Part shown: piece by piece, positions 40,678 through 54,096 of the stretch | Numbering within the stretch: position 1 is the first letter of the stretch | Layout of the letters: every line of letters begins with the position of its first letter | Source: Myoxocephalus aenaeus | Lineage: Eukaryota > Chordata > Actinopteri > Perciformes > Cottidae | Reading direction: 5' to 3' | NCBI GenBank assembly: GCA_038501785.1 | Contig: JBAMJR010000031.1 | Coordinates: forward strand, 3,508,501-3,572,500 | Length of the DNA stretch: 64,000 bases | Notes under the pieces: generated by a model | Databases searched by the model: none | Told to the model about the DNA's origin: nothing | The model's input: the letters and a program-made list of their open reading frames with translations, nothing else | Program-made: the position numbers and the translations under genes

Positions 40678-41553
40678 TGCAGGAGGACCAGACAGACAAA
40701 GAAGCTCATGCATAATTTGGATAGAGTGCGTCTCAGTATGGCTTTGCTTTAAGACCAGAGGGGGTTTCATCAGGAGATGGCTTGAAGCTCTACTTCATTA
40801 CACATTTCCTGGCATCTTTATTTATTTATTTTTTTACACACTTCCTGTCTAAATCCTTTCATTTATCCTTCTGTCTATCTATGTCTCTCTTGTTCCCAGC
40901 TGTGCCCACTCCACCTCACCTTCTGACCTGCTCACAAATTTGTATTCATTCTCCAAATGTAACGCTCAAGCTCACAGTTATTCCATTCTTCACTTCCCTC
41001 ATTGTCTTTTAGTAACCTCTCTCCGCCGCCCTCTATCTTGTCCTTTCCCAGTTTTTTCTCTCTCTCATCCAACATCCTGCTCCCTCCGCCCCTTGATTTA
41101 GAAGTTATCTATCTATCCATATGACAGAATTTTCTGGATAGCAATCAATGAGCATTAAGCAGACAGCCCTCCCACACCCAGTTTGCTTCCCCCTCTGTCT
41201 CCCTCTCTCTGTTATGCAACACTTTTAGCAACCCACTGGCAGCCACCGCTCATCCCAAAGCCCTCCACAGCCCCCATCTGCCTGTTTTTTTGTCCTCTTC
41301 CTTGGGGCTAGAGTTCACCACCCTGCCTCTCCTCTCTCCACCCAGCCTTGCAAAAAACATGACCCCAATAACCACCCACTTTATAGATGGGCCAACACAG
41401 AGCTATGAGGTTTGCACTATCACATGCCCGACTGCATATTCAAAGTATCCGTGTGTAATTGTTGGATGAAATGATGGCTACATGTGCAGTCATCGATGCA
41501 ATCTAATTATTTTCTAACTAAATATTTGTCAAAGTCTGATCTCATGAAATAAA

Positions 41554-41658
<105 letters not shown>

Positions 41659-44122
41659 AGACCGTGACTGCCACAGGCGCAGCTGGCACAGACTGGTTAC
41701 ATAACCTGGTCTGTAGCCTTTGCTTGGCTCCCTGGATGGCTGACAGTAGACCTCAGACTCACATGCTAGCACAGACATGCACACAGACACACACAAGCAT
41801 GCCGGGATGTACTTGCCTCACCCACTGCAGATGGTACTGGTATTACTGTGCGCACCGTGGCAGATGGCGATGTGTACGCATCAATCCTAATGAATGAGAG
41901 GGTCTTTGGGAGCAGCATGTCAGCCTGCATGAGAAAGCCCTCTCTTCTCTCTGCTGCGATGTTGCTTCATAAACACAGGAAGGCTCCTCTAGATGCCTTA
42001 ATTTCCTTTATCCCTCCCATCTTCTTCTTCCTCCTCCTCCTCCTCGGCCATATTCTTTACACCTACTCTTTCTCTCCATCTCTCTTGCTGTCTTAACTCG
42101 TTATTTTGCGCCCTCATTCTTTCCACTATCTGATCCAATACATATTTTTTTTTCTGTTCATTATCTTCCAAGATTACTTTTCTTCTATCCCTTCTTCCAC
42201 TTTCTCACACATTTGAACGGTTTTCTTTTCTAGACATTTCTGATAAAGTAAACCTGTCAATTCCTTTGCCATTGGCCATTACATATGACTGCTTTGACTT
42301 CATTTTGAGAGTGCAAGTCTTCAGAGCAAAACAATATGGCTAAATTGTTACCTTTAGATACAGTGCTTGCATACATACACAGTGTGAAACAAATCATTTC
42401 AATCACCTTGTCACTTGGGTTTGATGTGTAGTGCTTGCCAACATCATTTTATACTGATATTTCAAAATACAATGATACATTTTTCCAGATATACATATCA
42501 TGTTATGATACTGTGTGTTGTGTTTTTTTCTGAAACTGATTTAAAGCAATTGTGAATTACTGTAACTTTAAGCCAAAGTGACCCAAACATTATTGCAACT
42601 TTATCGAAAGGGAGGGGGATGACGTTTGATTTAAACATAAAATACACTTTTAAAATGGGCTAGAAAGCCTGGCCCTTTCAATAGCCTGGACCCTAATTAT
42701 AAAACTATAATACAAACATACTACTAGCAGAACTGAACATTGTTAGAAGTGCAACGCTTTTTTTCTCACCAAAGCTCTACGGTGCATGTTATAACATGCT
42801 GTCCAGATTTAGGAGGACACACGGTCTATTACCCCCAGGTACCGTCCACTACAGCCTGTTCCAGGGATCAGAACATTGCAGGCCAGATAATGCTGGCTGA
42901 CTGTTTCATGTGGGTTTGTCAGTGCAGCACTATGTTATCTCAAAGCTGTTGACACAGTCAACGTGTTGGGCTTAGTGCCTAACCAGGACAATAAACAGCT
43001 CTGTCCCAGATCCATCTCACCTTACACATAATGACAGCCTCGATCCTTGAAAAATGACCAGTATAGGTTAATGGCAAGTCTAAAACCCAAACTAATTGGT
43101 AATTCGTACCAGAATGGGAAATCATATTTAGTAATGCAAAAAGTTGAGCCAAAGTCAGTCAAGTGGCTTTTCAGGAGAAAGATACATCGGCCAAAAGACT
43201 GCACAATATGGAAGAGAAGTGTGCCAAATTGTTTATCTTGCAGATATGAATAATTGCTGAGGTCTGGAAATCATATACGGTCAGATAAAAACTCATTATT
43301 TGATTAATTTCCAGGTGAAAGGGAGAGGCTTCTTCACCAACCACCGTCTGCACGCAATTCTCTCTCTGATGACGTCATAGCCACATGATCAGTATCATCG
43401 TGTGTACGTGTGTGTGTGCGTGTATTCATGTGCGTGCGTGCATGAGTGCATGTGTATTCTTGCAAACTCACGCAAAGATGTTGCTCGTTATCTCAGCATG
43501 CTATTCCAGTGAATACCGTGTTGTAGCATCACGACACTCATCAATGAAAAGCACCTCGTGCGCTCCCTGTCTCCGCAGCCATTCATAACTACCTGGCTCA
43601 TTCATATTTTTTGGAAACCGATATAACAAAGCAGGCCATCTATTGTATTTTCCCTGTGTGCGGAAACGTAATGCAGGTAACACACATCCAGCGCGGTGGT
43701 AAGGTGTCTGTCATCATCTGTGTTGTAAAAGGAAGGTGGATATCATCCATCCCAAATGATGCGCTGATAAGTATTGCGTAATGTGCCAAGCCCATGCGCT
43801 GCACTACAATACTGATCCGAAATGCTCTGAAGCAGTATGTGCAGCACGCGTGGGATTAACAGAAAGCTCTTCGAAAATAATGCAATACATGTCAAATATA
43901 AGAGCCTTTGAGACTATTGCAGTGGCATTATAGAGATTTGAGAGATTAAAAATCCATGAAATTGTCTCCAATAAAGCCACCGTAACATGATTTAAATACA
44001 GCTGATGAATTAAGAATATTTAGAGTAAAGTGTATTACCAAGCAGTGTGAGGATTGCTTTGTGCAACAAGAATTGCATGGGGAGCATGTGTGACCCTGTA
44101 TTGCTGCAGGAAGGGTCCCTAC

Positions 44123-44560
44123 CTTCCGACGGTTCCGGAATTGACCCACATGCCACTCTGCTGGTGGTTCAGCCGGTCACTCAAACCGGACAAAGACGCG
44201 CGGAGAATGAAGAGGTGTTCGCGGTGGTCACAGAGTATGCTATTCGACTGCAGGACAACTGCCCTGTCACATCCTTTCCTCTCACTTCCCCTTCGCCGCC
44301 TTCTTAGTCCAGCGTCTCACAGTCCTCAATAAGTGTCGACTCGCTGTTGCAGACCTGATGTAATGCTGTTGTTGTTTTAATCGAACGCCTTTTGGGGTAG
44401 AATGTAAACATAGCTGGCTTAAAGATATTTCTGGTCTGAGCCGCCTCCTTTTCTGTTGTTGTTTCCCCCAGCTGATTTCAGTGGAGGCACGCCTCCACGA
44501 CTGCGCGTCACTACACAAATTCAAGCGACTCATCTTGTGCTGCGTTCACGTGCTGTCAGA
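44123..44560 (-). promoter_or_regulatory. Candidate noncoding first exon and promoter of RhoBTB (proximal)
   Basis: On the minus strand the segment ends in GTCGGAAG|GTAGGG, a strong donor whose GT is at 44122-44121. The block above it is richer in CpG than its flanks (for example near 44190-44225 and 44490-44555) and contains a CACGTG E-box at about 44547. It lies upstream of, and on the same strand as, the RhoBTB ATG exon, which needs a 5' partner. No conserved protein frame crosses it, so it would be 5' UTR. The transcription start is not defined. Confidence 0.4.
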
Positions 44561-45382
44561 CAAATTTAGATCTGCCGTAGAGCGACGCCCTGAATAAGGC
44601 ATCTCAGAAGACTTAATGGTCAGGACATTTTATATTGTAAAACGTTCGGTTGTGCATTATTCCAACATTATAGTCAACCTTTATCTTGCATTTGAATTGT
44701 TTACTTTGATGTGCAGCTTTCTTTAACATAAATATCACCCAGCAGAAGTGGCTGAACACCACACACAAGACCTTATGTTGGAGCTGAAGAGGACCACTTT
44801 AAGGTTTCATAAGAGATTAAGAGTCAATCGTATCCTGTAATGATGATAGTATATCCGCCCCGAAAGTGTGCTCTTTCCATCATGTTAACTCAATACATAA
44901 GCCATAAAGCATGCTGCCTTTTGGTGGTGGAGCATTCACATCACATTAGTACTCAAACACAAGGGATGGGACACTTAAATAGAAAAAAAGCATGGCAAAC
45001 TTTTACTAAAATATATAAAAACAAATTAGTAAAAGTGCAAAGGTATTAATATCCATCTGATGGTAGCTTAATTTCTCCTTTAATCCTTGTCCATACATAT
45101 TAGTCACTCCCTATCTAAACTAAAATCCAGATAAATGATGCAATAGTTTAGTTATTCATGAGCAATGGAGAGACTTTCTCTTCTGTGGTTATTCTGGGTG
45201 TTCATAGCAACTAGCTACCACATAGCAACACTTATTCATTGTGACAAAAGACAGGAGCCAAGCAAGAAAAGGCAGATCGTGGATTGATGTGGAAAACACC
45301 CAGCCTTTTGCCCTTCACATTTTGCTAAGATCTTGATGTCTGGGAATTAGCTTCTGGAATGTTAAACTATCAGAGAAGAAGA

Positions 45383-45414
45383 ATGTTGCCATGTTGCCAT
45401 GTTGCCATGTTGCC
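45383..45414. repeat. Tandem repeat, four copies of ATGTTGCC
   Basis: Four exact adjacent copies of an 8-base unit, unusual here because nearly all other tandem repeats in the window are dinucleotides. Confidence 0.95.
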
Positions 45415-46918
45415 AGGAGGTAAAATACCTCACTGTTCTGCCAGCAATGCGTTTTTTACTTAAAATGTAAGTTGCTTTGTAAATTGTATATTATCTAATT
45501 GAAGACCGGAAACTTTCTCTGGGTGCATCTGCCTTTCATTGTAGCCATGCCTGCAATTATAGATAAGAAGAGCAAATGGATGTTGTATTAAATTGCATTT
45601 TATCTTACAATTCATTTTGCAGTGTTTGGCCATGTGGGGACCGAGGACAGTCAGATCTACCAACTTCCTTTCATGATTGTGGAAGACTGAAGATGGACAT
45701 CTACTGGTAGAATCTGGTACTGACCTCTCTGAAACAAAGAAGGTATACGCTGCCCTCTCTGCTACATTATGTCAGGGTTGAAACTCAAGGCCACTGCACC
45801 TGTAGCCTACATCTGTAAGCCATATATTTGTGCAGATCAACAGTGGCTGCTACACTATACCTTGAGTCAAAGAGGATAATGTGATAGCAAACAACACATC
45901 TATTACTTGACCTATTTTCTCCTCAGTCTGTTTCCACAAACTCTGTGTTTTCATGTATGTTCTTGCATCCAACAAGCAAAATCCCACATGCAATAACACC
46001 AGCAATAACACCACAGTTATGTGAACAATATTTTAATGTGGAGTTTAAGTGGAGATGTCTTTTTTTACATCTATTTGTCCAGCGCTATCTTGAAGCCCTG
46101 AGAAAATGCTGGCCCCTGACCTGGCTGGCATGGCCAGAACGAAACAGCATGAATGATGGACCGGAATGCTGCTGGAGAAAGCAGGGGTTCAACAGCACTG
46201 GCACTGAGCGGGCTTAGAAATGTTCCGAGACAGCCCCTTTGTTGGAGAGATGTACTTGTGAGAGAACTCTCAAGCAGCACAGGCTGAGCTCACGTCTGGC
46301 CTTTTCAGCTACAGTAGTCCAGAAAGGACTGAGTGGCTTTGTTTTTTAGCTTTATCGCTCTTTTATTAACTGTGTGGGAAGTCCACTCCCATTGCTTTTA
46401 CACTTTGGTGAGATTAAGGTTGGGAAAATGAGCTGAGATCATTCTTTGGCATAACTACCGCAACAAAGAGTGTCCTGCTGCTTGGACAAATACTCAGTTT
46501 AGTCTGCAGTATATTCAACTCCATCCAATGTTCCTCAAGTTTTTTTTAAGGATTGAATTTGTTTATTTAGGGAAAAACATTTTGTTCAAGTTCAGTAAAT
46601 CCCAATTTGGTATCCTGTGGATACCATTTTCTCTTTCAAGATACTCGGTTTTCATCAAACACTTAAGAAGGGCTTTATTTTTGCAATCAACGATACACCA
46701 TTTTTCAAAACACCTGTTCATGAATTGCTAGTGTTTCAGTAAAATTATCCACTTGCTTACATTATGGTTGCCTTTGGGCTAGATAACATCATGCATTTAT
46801 TTTTGTATTTCATTATTATTATAATTGTTTTGAATGTGATGGGGCCTAAGGGAAGGGGGGATGAAAGGGGAACCGACAACGCCACCTGGGGCATTTACAC
46901 TCCAAGAAATCTAAGTTT

Positions 46919-47142
46919 GGGTGCGGCTGTAGCTCATGGGGAGAGTGGTCGTCCTATAACCGCAAGGTAGCCGGCTCTATCCCTGGTCTCCCCATAGGTT
47001 GCATGTCGAAGTGTCCTTGGGCAAGACACTGAACCCCCAGATGCTCCCCGTGCGCTTCACAGCAGCCCACTGCTGGGTTAAATGCAGAGACCAAATTTCA
47101 TGTACACATGTAATATGACGACCGGATACGAATACATTTTTT
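46919..47142 (+). mobile_element. tRNA-derived SINE
   Basis: The 5' end resembles a tRNA: GGCTGTAGCTCATGGGGAGAG contains an A-box-like segment (about 46928-46939), and GGCTCTATCCC at 46973-46983 is a B-box-like segment, together the internal RNA polymerase III promoter. A non-tRNA body with GTGTCCTTGGGCAAGACACTG follows, a motif shared by many fish SINEs. The length of about 220 bases fits. It is not a functional tRNA: the cloverleaf is degenerate and continues into the SINE body. The element is mobilised in trans by a LINE. Confidence 0.75.
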
Positions 47143-47574
47143 AAATGTATTTAATATCAAGCAATGGATGGTATGATCTTTACGGTCGTAGAGCACTTTG
47201 GAATGAAACTCTTCCCCTCATCTCATCCCCTCTTGTCCACTTCTCCACTGGCCCTAGTGAAGTCTCACCCCGACAGCTCGCCCAAATATCCAACAGGCAT
47301 GCGCACCCCCTGCCTCAACACTGTACTGGAACTGTTCTAAAGCTGTCAAAACACCCAGCTTCTCACACTCCCCAAGTCCACAGAGAGTTCTCCTCAAAAA
47401 CACACGGTCCCAAGCACTAATAAACACACACACATACAACACACACTCAATGGAAAACATGCAGCCCCGTATACACTGACACAAGTAGGTCAAAGCTGCA
47501 GTGGGTCTTCCAAACAGTCCTCCAGCACCATGGAGCTGATAACAGTATCAAAGATTAAATTCTACCTTCAGTGC

Positions 47575-47576
<2 letters not shown>

Positions 47577-47605
<29 letters not shown>
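47577..47605. repeat. (CA)n microsatellite
   Basis: About 14 CA units. Confidence 0.9.
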
Positions 47606-47608
<3 letters not shown>

Positions 47609-47932
47609 GAACAAACACTACATACCACATGTACGTATGTAGATCTACACTATGAGATAATTTGCTTCTTTTTTGGCAGGATGATGTAATTCTCTTTTGC
47701 CGAGCGACAAGAGAAACACAGGAATTTCAATTTGTTCCTCTGGGAAGAAAATTACGAGGTTGAAGGTGAGGCATGAGAATGGAATGAATGACTGGAGGCT
47801 TAAGTAAAATGAGCCTGTGGAAATCTGGCATTCTTAAATGAGCCAAGGTAGAAGAACAGTGAAAAACAGAAACATACATACATCAATGTCAATATCCTAA
47901 TCTGAATTGCCTTTTTATCCACCACTCTTAAT

Positions 47933-47935
<3 letters not shown>

Positions 47936-47980
<45 letters not shown>
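47936..47980. repeat. (CT)n microsatellite
   Basis: About 22 CT units. Confidence 0.95.
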
Positions 47981-47983
<3 letters not shown>

Positions 47984-50900
47984 ATGGAGAGGTGGCTGAG
48001 ATGTGTATGTGTTGCCTGAGTCGGCACCCTGACATGAAACAAAGTGTTTTGTAACAGTCGGCCTAGCAGTTAGCAGAGTGTGAGTTAAAGTGAAAAATAT
48101 TCAATGTTAGATAAGGCCTGAGAGTGCAAGAGACAGTGTGAGGATATTGTTTACTTACTAACTTATCAGCAGCTTGTCTTCTCTACAGTCAGTTGATTAA
48201 CTCCATGTTTGTGACCAGCTGTTGTTGCCTCATTATATCCTAATGAAGACATTAATCACTCCATTGCTTACAACAGAAAATTACAAAAAAACACTACAAT
48301 GGACTAAAAGGCGACATTAGTCAGGAGCTAATGAATGTATTCACTCGTGAATGCTGTTTTGTTCGAGCACAACACAGGTTGTATGCCTTGTAAAAACAAA
48401 TCTATCTTAAAAATAATTTCATATAAACTTGGCAAAAAGGCTTTTTAAGACCATTTTTAATTAATTACAAAATTCAAAAATGTGTGTAATTCTTTGTATT
48501 TTAATGACCAAATTAAGCTACAGTTTACAAGTTACATTTTCCCCAAACTGGGCAAAAAAAAATTGTGTTTTCCCCTGTACAGGGCGAAGTACATTTGAAC
48601 CATCTGTGCACTCAAAACAATCAATGATTTCAAAGAAAAAGTCTGTATGATTAAGATGTATGAGCTATTAAACTGTGCCCAAGGTCTCCTGTATCCCAAA
48701 CAGTAAGCTAAAGTTATAACACTTTCTGTTGACACACTTGTCATTCGGTATTTCTCCCCTGTTGCAACAGAACGTGTTTACTGACTATAATACCGATGTA
48801 CGATCAGGTCAAGTCTGTGCTGGTGATGATGGGCCATGATGGTGGAATATGTCTGGAATGTAAAGTGGCCTGAGGGCCTGGGGCAAAGGCTGGATAGAGG
48901 TGGGAATAGCTCACCAGAAGGCAAGGATGGAAGGTGGGATGAGTGAAGGAGAAAGGCAGGACTGCTGAGGGTGTATGGTGGTGTTGGGGGTGGTGGTGGT
49001 TCTCTGTCTGAGGATAAACAGACCTCTGATTATGATATTAATGCCAACTTACATTTTTACAGTGAGTGTCTCACTGTCCCTTGCTAGCTGCCCTCAGACT
49101 CCATTTAGAGTCATGTGGCATCTGGCACACACAACCACCAACAGTACATCTGCCACCATCAATGCAGACAGTACCCATGTCATGTTACCTCTGTTTTTTT
49201 TTTTGTGGCTATGGTTTCTTGGCATGGCCTCAAGCCTGTTTCATCCTAAACTAGGGTCTAAAAGAATAGAGTGTCTGCATGGCGATAGACAAGACGTACA
49301 AGGGTTTTTGAGAGGCTGGAGGTTTGAGTGGATGCTCTAAATTCTTGGGGGGCATAAATCTTCTGTGATAAAGACAAACTGCATAGCCCAGGCATGATAT
49401 AGTGTCTGTATTCTGACCTGAGGGGATTGAGATTGTACGGGCATGTCTTGCTTGTTTTTCTATTCCCAAATTCATGTACAGACACACACAAATATCCTGA
49501 CTTGACTGACTCTTGGTTTTTACATTAAATCAAACATGCAGGCATAAACATGCTCCCCCAGTAACACACACATTGTTTGTGATATAGACACGCATAAACA
49601 AATACAAATGCACACTCTCTGCTGGATGGAGGCACATGGGTCAGTAGAGGTACCTCTTAAGCTGTGGCTGTCAAGTGGCAGGGCTAATCTTATTAAGGCT
49701 CTCTTCAGCCGCTGCTCCAAACTCTTAAAGTGATAGTTCACTTTGCTGGAAAATTAGCACATTTGAATACAAGCATAACTTTAAAACTTGAAGTGTTGCC
49801 GTTTTGTTGGGGGCAGTCGTGTCCTATTTAAGCACAGGTAATACTGTATTATATAGGTTTGGATTTGACACTAGAATAGGTTCCTCATAATTGCAAGCAA
49901 ATGGAGAGTGAAGATTTAAAGATCCATATAATGATGCACTTATATTCTGTAAAGATCGCAGTGGCTGGTTGACTTATAAAGGAGCACTTAATGGTGTGGT
50001 TAATGCTCCACCAAAGTGAAAAATCACTTTAATTACCTTGGGAAGTGAATGCTGAGCGAGTAGGTTCAGGATCTCCTTGGTGGATTCAGGCCTGGATTCA
50101 GGCCTGAGGGCATGATAGGGAGGAAGATGAGCTGTGCTTAGGTCAAAGGTCTGCCTTGGAATGACATCAAGGTGAGGTGTGAGAATCAGGTCGAGGAATG
50201 AGGCAGAGACCAATGGGATTGGCGATCAGGAAGGAGGTGGAAATAGGGGAGGTGCTAAAGCTACGAGAGAGGAAGACTAGGACATCATTTAGGTTAGCAA
50301 GGGAAGAGACATCAGCAGGCCATAAGGACATGGACTGCAGAAGAAGCCATAGAACTACAACTATAGAAAGTCTGATGTGATCTTGGGGGCCTGGTCTAAA
50401 ATGATGAAAAATGTAAGACGCTACCATCAGTATGCAGTTTGGTTCAATGTTATCCGTGGGGTGCATTTAAATACCAATGTTTATAAATTAAATATAAACA
50501 CTTGCAATGCACCTGTAAACAAATGTAGTATATTCCCTAGTTATCTATGCATTATCCGTCTACACTTTCCTTAGAGATGTTGGACGACACACCAAATGAG
50601 AGACAAAGCACAGCACTGAATTCTGAAGAATAAAGAATGATTGGTACCTGATGGCAGGATTCTGACTCACCAAGGACATAACCATGTCAAACCGCTTTGC
50701 TACATCTTGCTAATTTAAGTTTAACAAGTGTAATCCTCTGAACATCTTCTCACTGCCATGTCTGATTAGATTTGTAACACTTGCTCCACAGATGCAACGT
50801 GGGTTCAATGTCAGTTTGAAATTGATTTAATCCACCAGATATATTCCCTTGCAATTTTTTAACCATGGCCTAATCCATCAGCAGGGATAAGAGTGGAGTT

Positions 50901-51504
50901 TATCATGTACTACCTGCAAAGTGCCTTAAATGGGATATTTTGTTCCTGGAGCTCGTAAATATAAAGATAGCAAGGTAAATTAAATTGGATGGGTTTTTAG
51001 AAATACTTTTTAACAAATGTAAAAGATGAATGTAAAATGATGTACTGTATGTGTCCCACTTTTTTTCTTTAGTATGGCCTATTGTGGCATTTGTCTAAAT
51101 AAATGAGAAATATATATTCTTTTATTGAAGGTACTGAGACTATAGCCTGGTGTTTTGATGACCTGTTAGGTAGCCAAGAAACAACTTGCTATTAAACCTC
51201 ACTTTGGATGCCCTGTTAATAGTCATTGTATAACAGTCACCACATACATTTGACCATGTATTTGCAGGAATTAGGGAATAATAATAACCATAATGGGTAA
51301 CACCATGCTCTCAATACCGTGAAGAGCACCATTGACCAGCCTCTTAATGGCAGATCAATGGGTTGTAAACAACAAAGTACTGTAATTTGTCATCTGCCAG
51401 GAGGTTTTTCCAACAATACTTGCAGTCTAAATCAATCTGACACCGCGCTGCTACCTGTGGCGATGTTGGGAATGTTGGTAACCTCTCTGAACCTCAGACA
51501 ACTC

Positions 51505-51546
51505 ACTCTGATACATCCTCACCAGAGTGTGAGGATGTATCAGAGT
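51505..51546. repeat. Perfect 18-bp-arm palindrome
   Basis: ACTCTGATACATCCTCAC (51505-51522) and its exact reverse complement (51529-51546) are separated by CAGAGT. No transposon ends were recognised around it. Confidence 0.92.
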
Positions 51547-51967
51547 AGACTTTGGACTGAGGTTGGGATCAGACAACAAACAGGAAAAGATGGAGGGCAA
51601 ATGGAGCGCTCAGTCCTCTTCTTTGGTTGTTTAAGTTGCAATCATCTGGTCATGCATTAACATACATGCACAGCCATATTGATAGATTTATAGTTCTTGA
51701 ATGTACTGGAATGAAAGTGTGCAAAGTTCTGACCAATGTGACAGTAACCAGGGGGAGGGGCATGCAGGAGCAAAAGAAAAATTAAAACGTTGTGAGGAAA
51801 GAGATGCATTTGGCCTCGGCACAGATCAGTCAATATTCCAGAAACAGCCTGATCAAACACAAACTGAAGCCAAGCCAAATACCTCTGGACTTCAGTCTGG
51901 CACATAGAAGCAGAGAGTACACTGCACACAGGCAATATATTAACCCAGCATACTCTGCAGAGTACTG

Positions 51968-52191
51968 TATAGGTTCCCAGCCTTTTTGACTTGTGACCCG
52001 TTAAAATTAAGCAAAGTACCTGGGACGTCTCATCACACGTTGCATATGTCCACCACTGGCAACCAGTTAAACTAAAGAGTGATTTCTTTTCATAGTTTTA
52101 TTTGAATAAGTTTTAGAGGCTTAAAGTATCCAGTAATTCATTAGAAATAAAGAAGAAATTAGAGAACAGTGGAGAACCACAGCTCTTTAAG
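51968..52191. mobile_element. Probable short hAT-like MITE relic
   Basis: The left edge, TAGGTTCCCAGCCTTTTTGA then CTTGTGACCC, resembles the GGTTCCCAACCTTTTTGGC-type end frequent in fish hAT elements. The right edge GTGGAGAACCACAG resembles the matching end in reverse. The copy is degraded and has no visible target duplication. Confidence 0.35.
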
Positions 52192-53668
52192 CTGTAAAAA
52201 CTACAGCTTGAAAGCTGCATGCTGCTTTAATCAGCTAATACTGGCTTATCAAAGATACAGATGGAAATTAAATTGTATTATGTAACTGTTATATCTGTTT
52301 TATGAGTATATTTAACTGCAAAAGATCTAACTCAACACATTTCACTATAATAACCAAATATCAAGGATGAGTAAAATGTTGATATATACCAATATGTTGT
52401 CCTTTTTAAAAATAATTATTCCTAAATATCTATATTGGTATCAGGGTAAGAAAAACAGTATCAGTCTGCCTCTATTTAAAACACACTGGTACAGAAATAG
52501 AGAAGAGGAAATGGAGGGGAGGTAAAGAACGGGAGTGTAAAAATCAAAAATCACAGACAGACAAATAAACCACATTACAGAGAGCTGAGGCATAACAGGA
52601 AGGGCCTTTGTTGTGTTCAGTTCAAATGCCCTACATGTTGTTTATCCATTCTGTTCGTTAGAGTTCCTCATATTGTATTGCACTTGCACAAACAAAAATA
52701 AACCTTGCATTTCACAGGCGGAGCAAAACAGCAATGTATTTATCTCAATGGAAAGGCAGTTTTGACTTCGTCCAATAGGGCTTTGAGAAAGTTTGAGTTG
52801 GTTTTGTAACCCTGAGACGTCAAAGATGTTTCTCAGGCAATAGAAGAGCCATGTTATCCTTCAGCTGGCCACAGACAGAAACCACCGATTTTCACCCGAC
52901 AGCAATGGAATGCAACACTGCTTAAATCTGTCAAAATGGAGGTCAGCATTGAACTCCAATTGCGGGAATATCATTAAACAAGACAGCACATGCATGCACA
53001 CAGATGCTCACATACAACTGATATACGATGCACAGTCGGCATCCTAAAATAGCGTGATGGAAAAATCTATACTGGTGTCCGGTTATTTCTGCACTGGTGC
53101 GCCGTGGCCTGGTGATACAACCGGCATACAATAGTCACCTCACACTCTGACCACATGTCATTCATTGCAAAAGCTGCAGCACTGCCACTGAGGCTTTAAT
53201 CATTTGAATAATAATCTTTGCGCATAACTGTTGATCCCAGCTAATCCATCCACTTGTGAACAGAGGTCCTTCAGACCAGAGAAATGTTTAGATGGGACAC
53301 ACTAGGATGTGCAAAATGTAATTTACTCATCTCAGAATGTCTTAAACAATTGTATACGGCTTTTAACCATTTAGTTTAGATAAACAGTTTGTCCCTACTG
53401 TATTATTGATCCCTGCGGGGAGGGGAAAGTAAAAAGCCATTTAACAGAAAACCGTAAGTGCTATAATGGAGACTAACAACACTCAGGAAGTCAATGATTA
53501 TTTATAACAGGACCTCTGTAGAGAAATGCACTGGTATCAAAAAGCACATCATATAAAATAGGAATGATATTGATAATATCGAATAAATATGTTGAAATGA
53601 GTTATGTATTCCCGTGAGAAATAGATAAATACTATCTTGACAGATCTATATACAAGCTATAACTCACT

Positions 53669-53689
53669 ATATATATATATATATATATA
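53669..53689. repeat. (AT)n microsatellite
   Basis: About ten AT units, with further ATAT tracts beside it. Confidence 0.85.
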
Positions 53690-53992
53690 CTGTATATATG
53701 ATTCACATATCATCATGCTTCATGCTACTTATCATTTAACGGAAAAAAAGAAGGAACAACTTGACTTGTTTTATTACTTTTTTTCCCCCTCAATTTCTTT
53801 TAACTAAGGAAAATGTTTATGTCGTATGCAATGACTAAAAATAGATCCAAGCTGAAACTAGCTAGCCAAACCACATAAACTATGGTGAGTCAACTTCAGA
53901 TTTTCATGGAGAGCAAACCACAGAGACTGGAGTCAGACAAACACTGACTAGGATGATGAAAGAACTCTCCTCTGCAACTTACCCTCATTCTG

Positions 53993-54024
<32 letters not shown>

Positions 54025-54041
54025 GTGCGTGCGTGCGTGCG

Positions 54042-54090
<49 letters not shown>
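53993..54090. repeat. Compound (GT)n-(GTGC)n-(GA)n microsatellite
   Basis: GT units give way to GTGC units and then to about 23 GA units, the same order of motifs as at 16516-16726. Confidence 0.95.

Positions 54091-54096
<6 letters not shown>

Noticed and set aside
45383..45414. CRISPR-like array
   Set aside because: Units are 8 bases and adjacent, with no spacers; the genome is vertebrate.
46919..46995. Stand-alone tRNA gene
   Set aside because: A and B boxes are present, but the cloverleaf is degenerate and the sequence continues into a SINE body.
49974..50466. Overlapping minus-strand frames of 79 and 99 residues
   Set aside because: Considered as a retroelement remnant, but no reverse transcriptase, gag or integrase motif could be seen.
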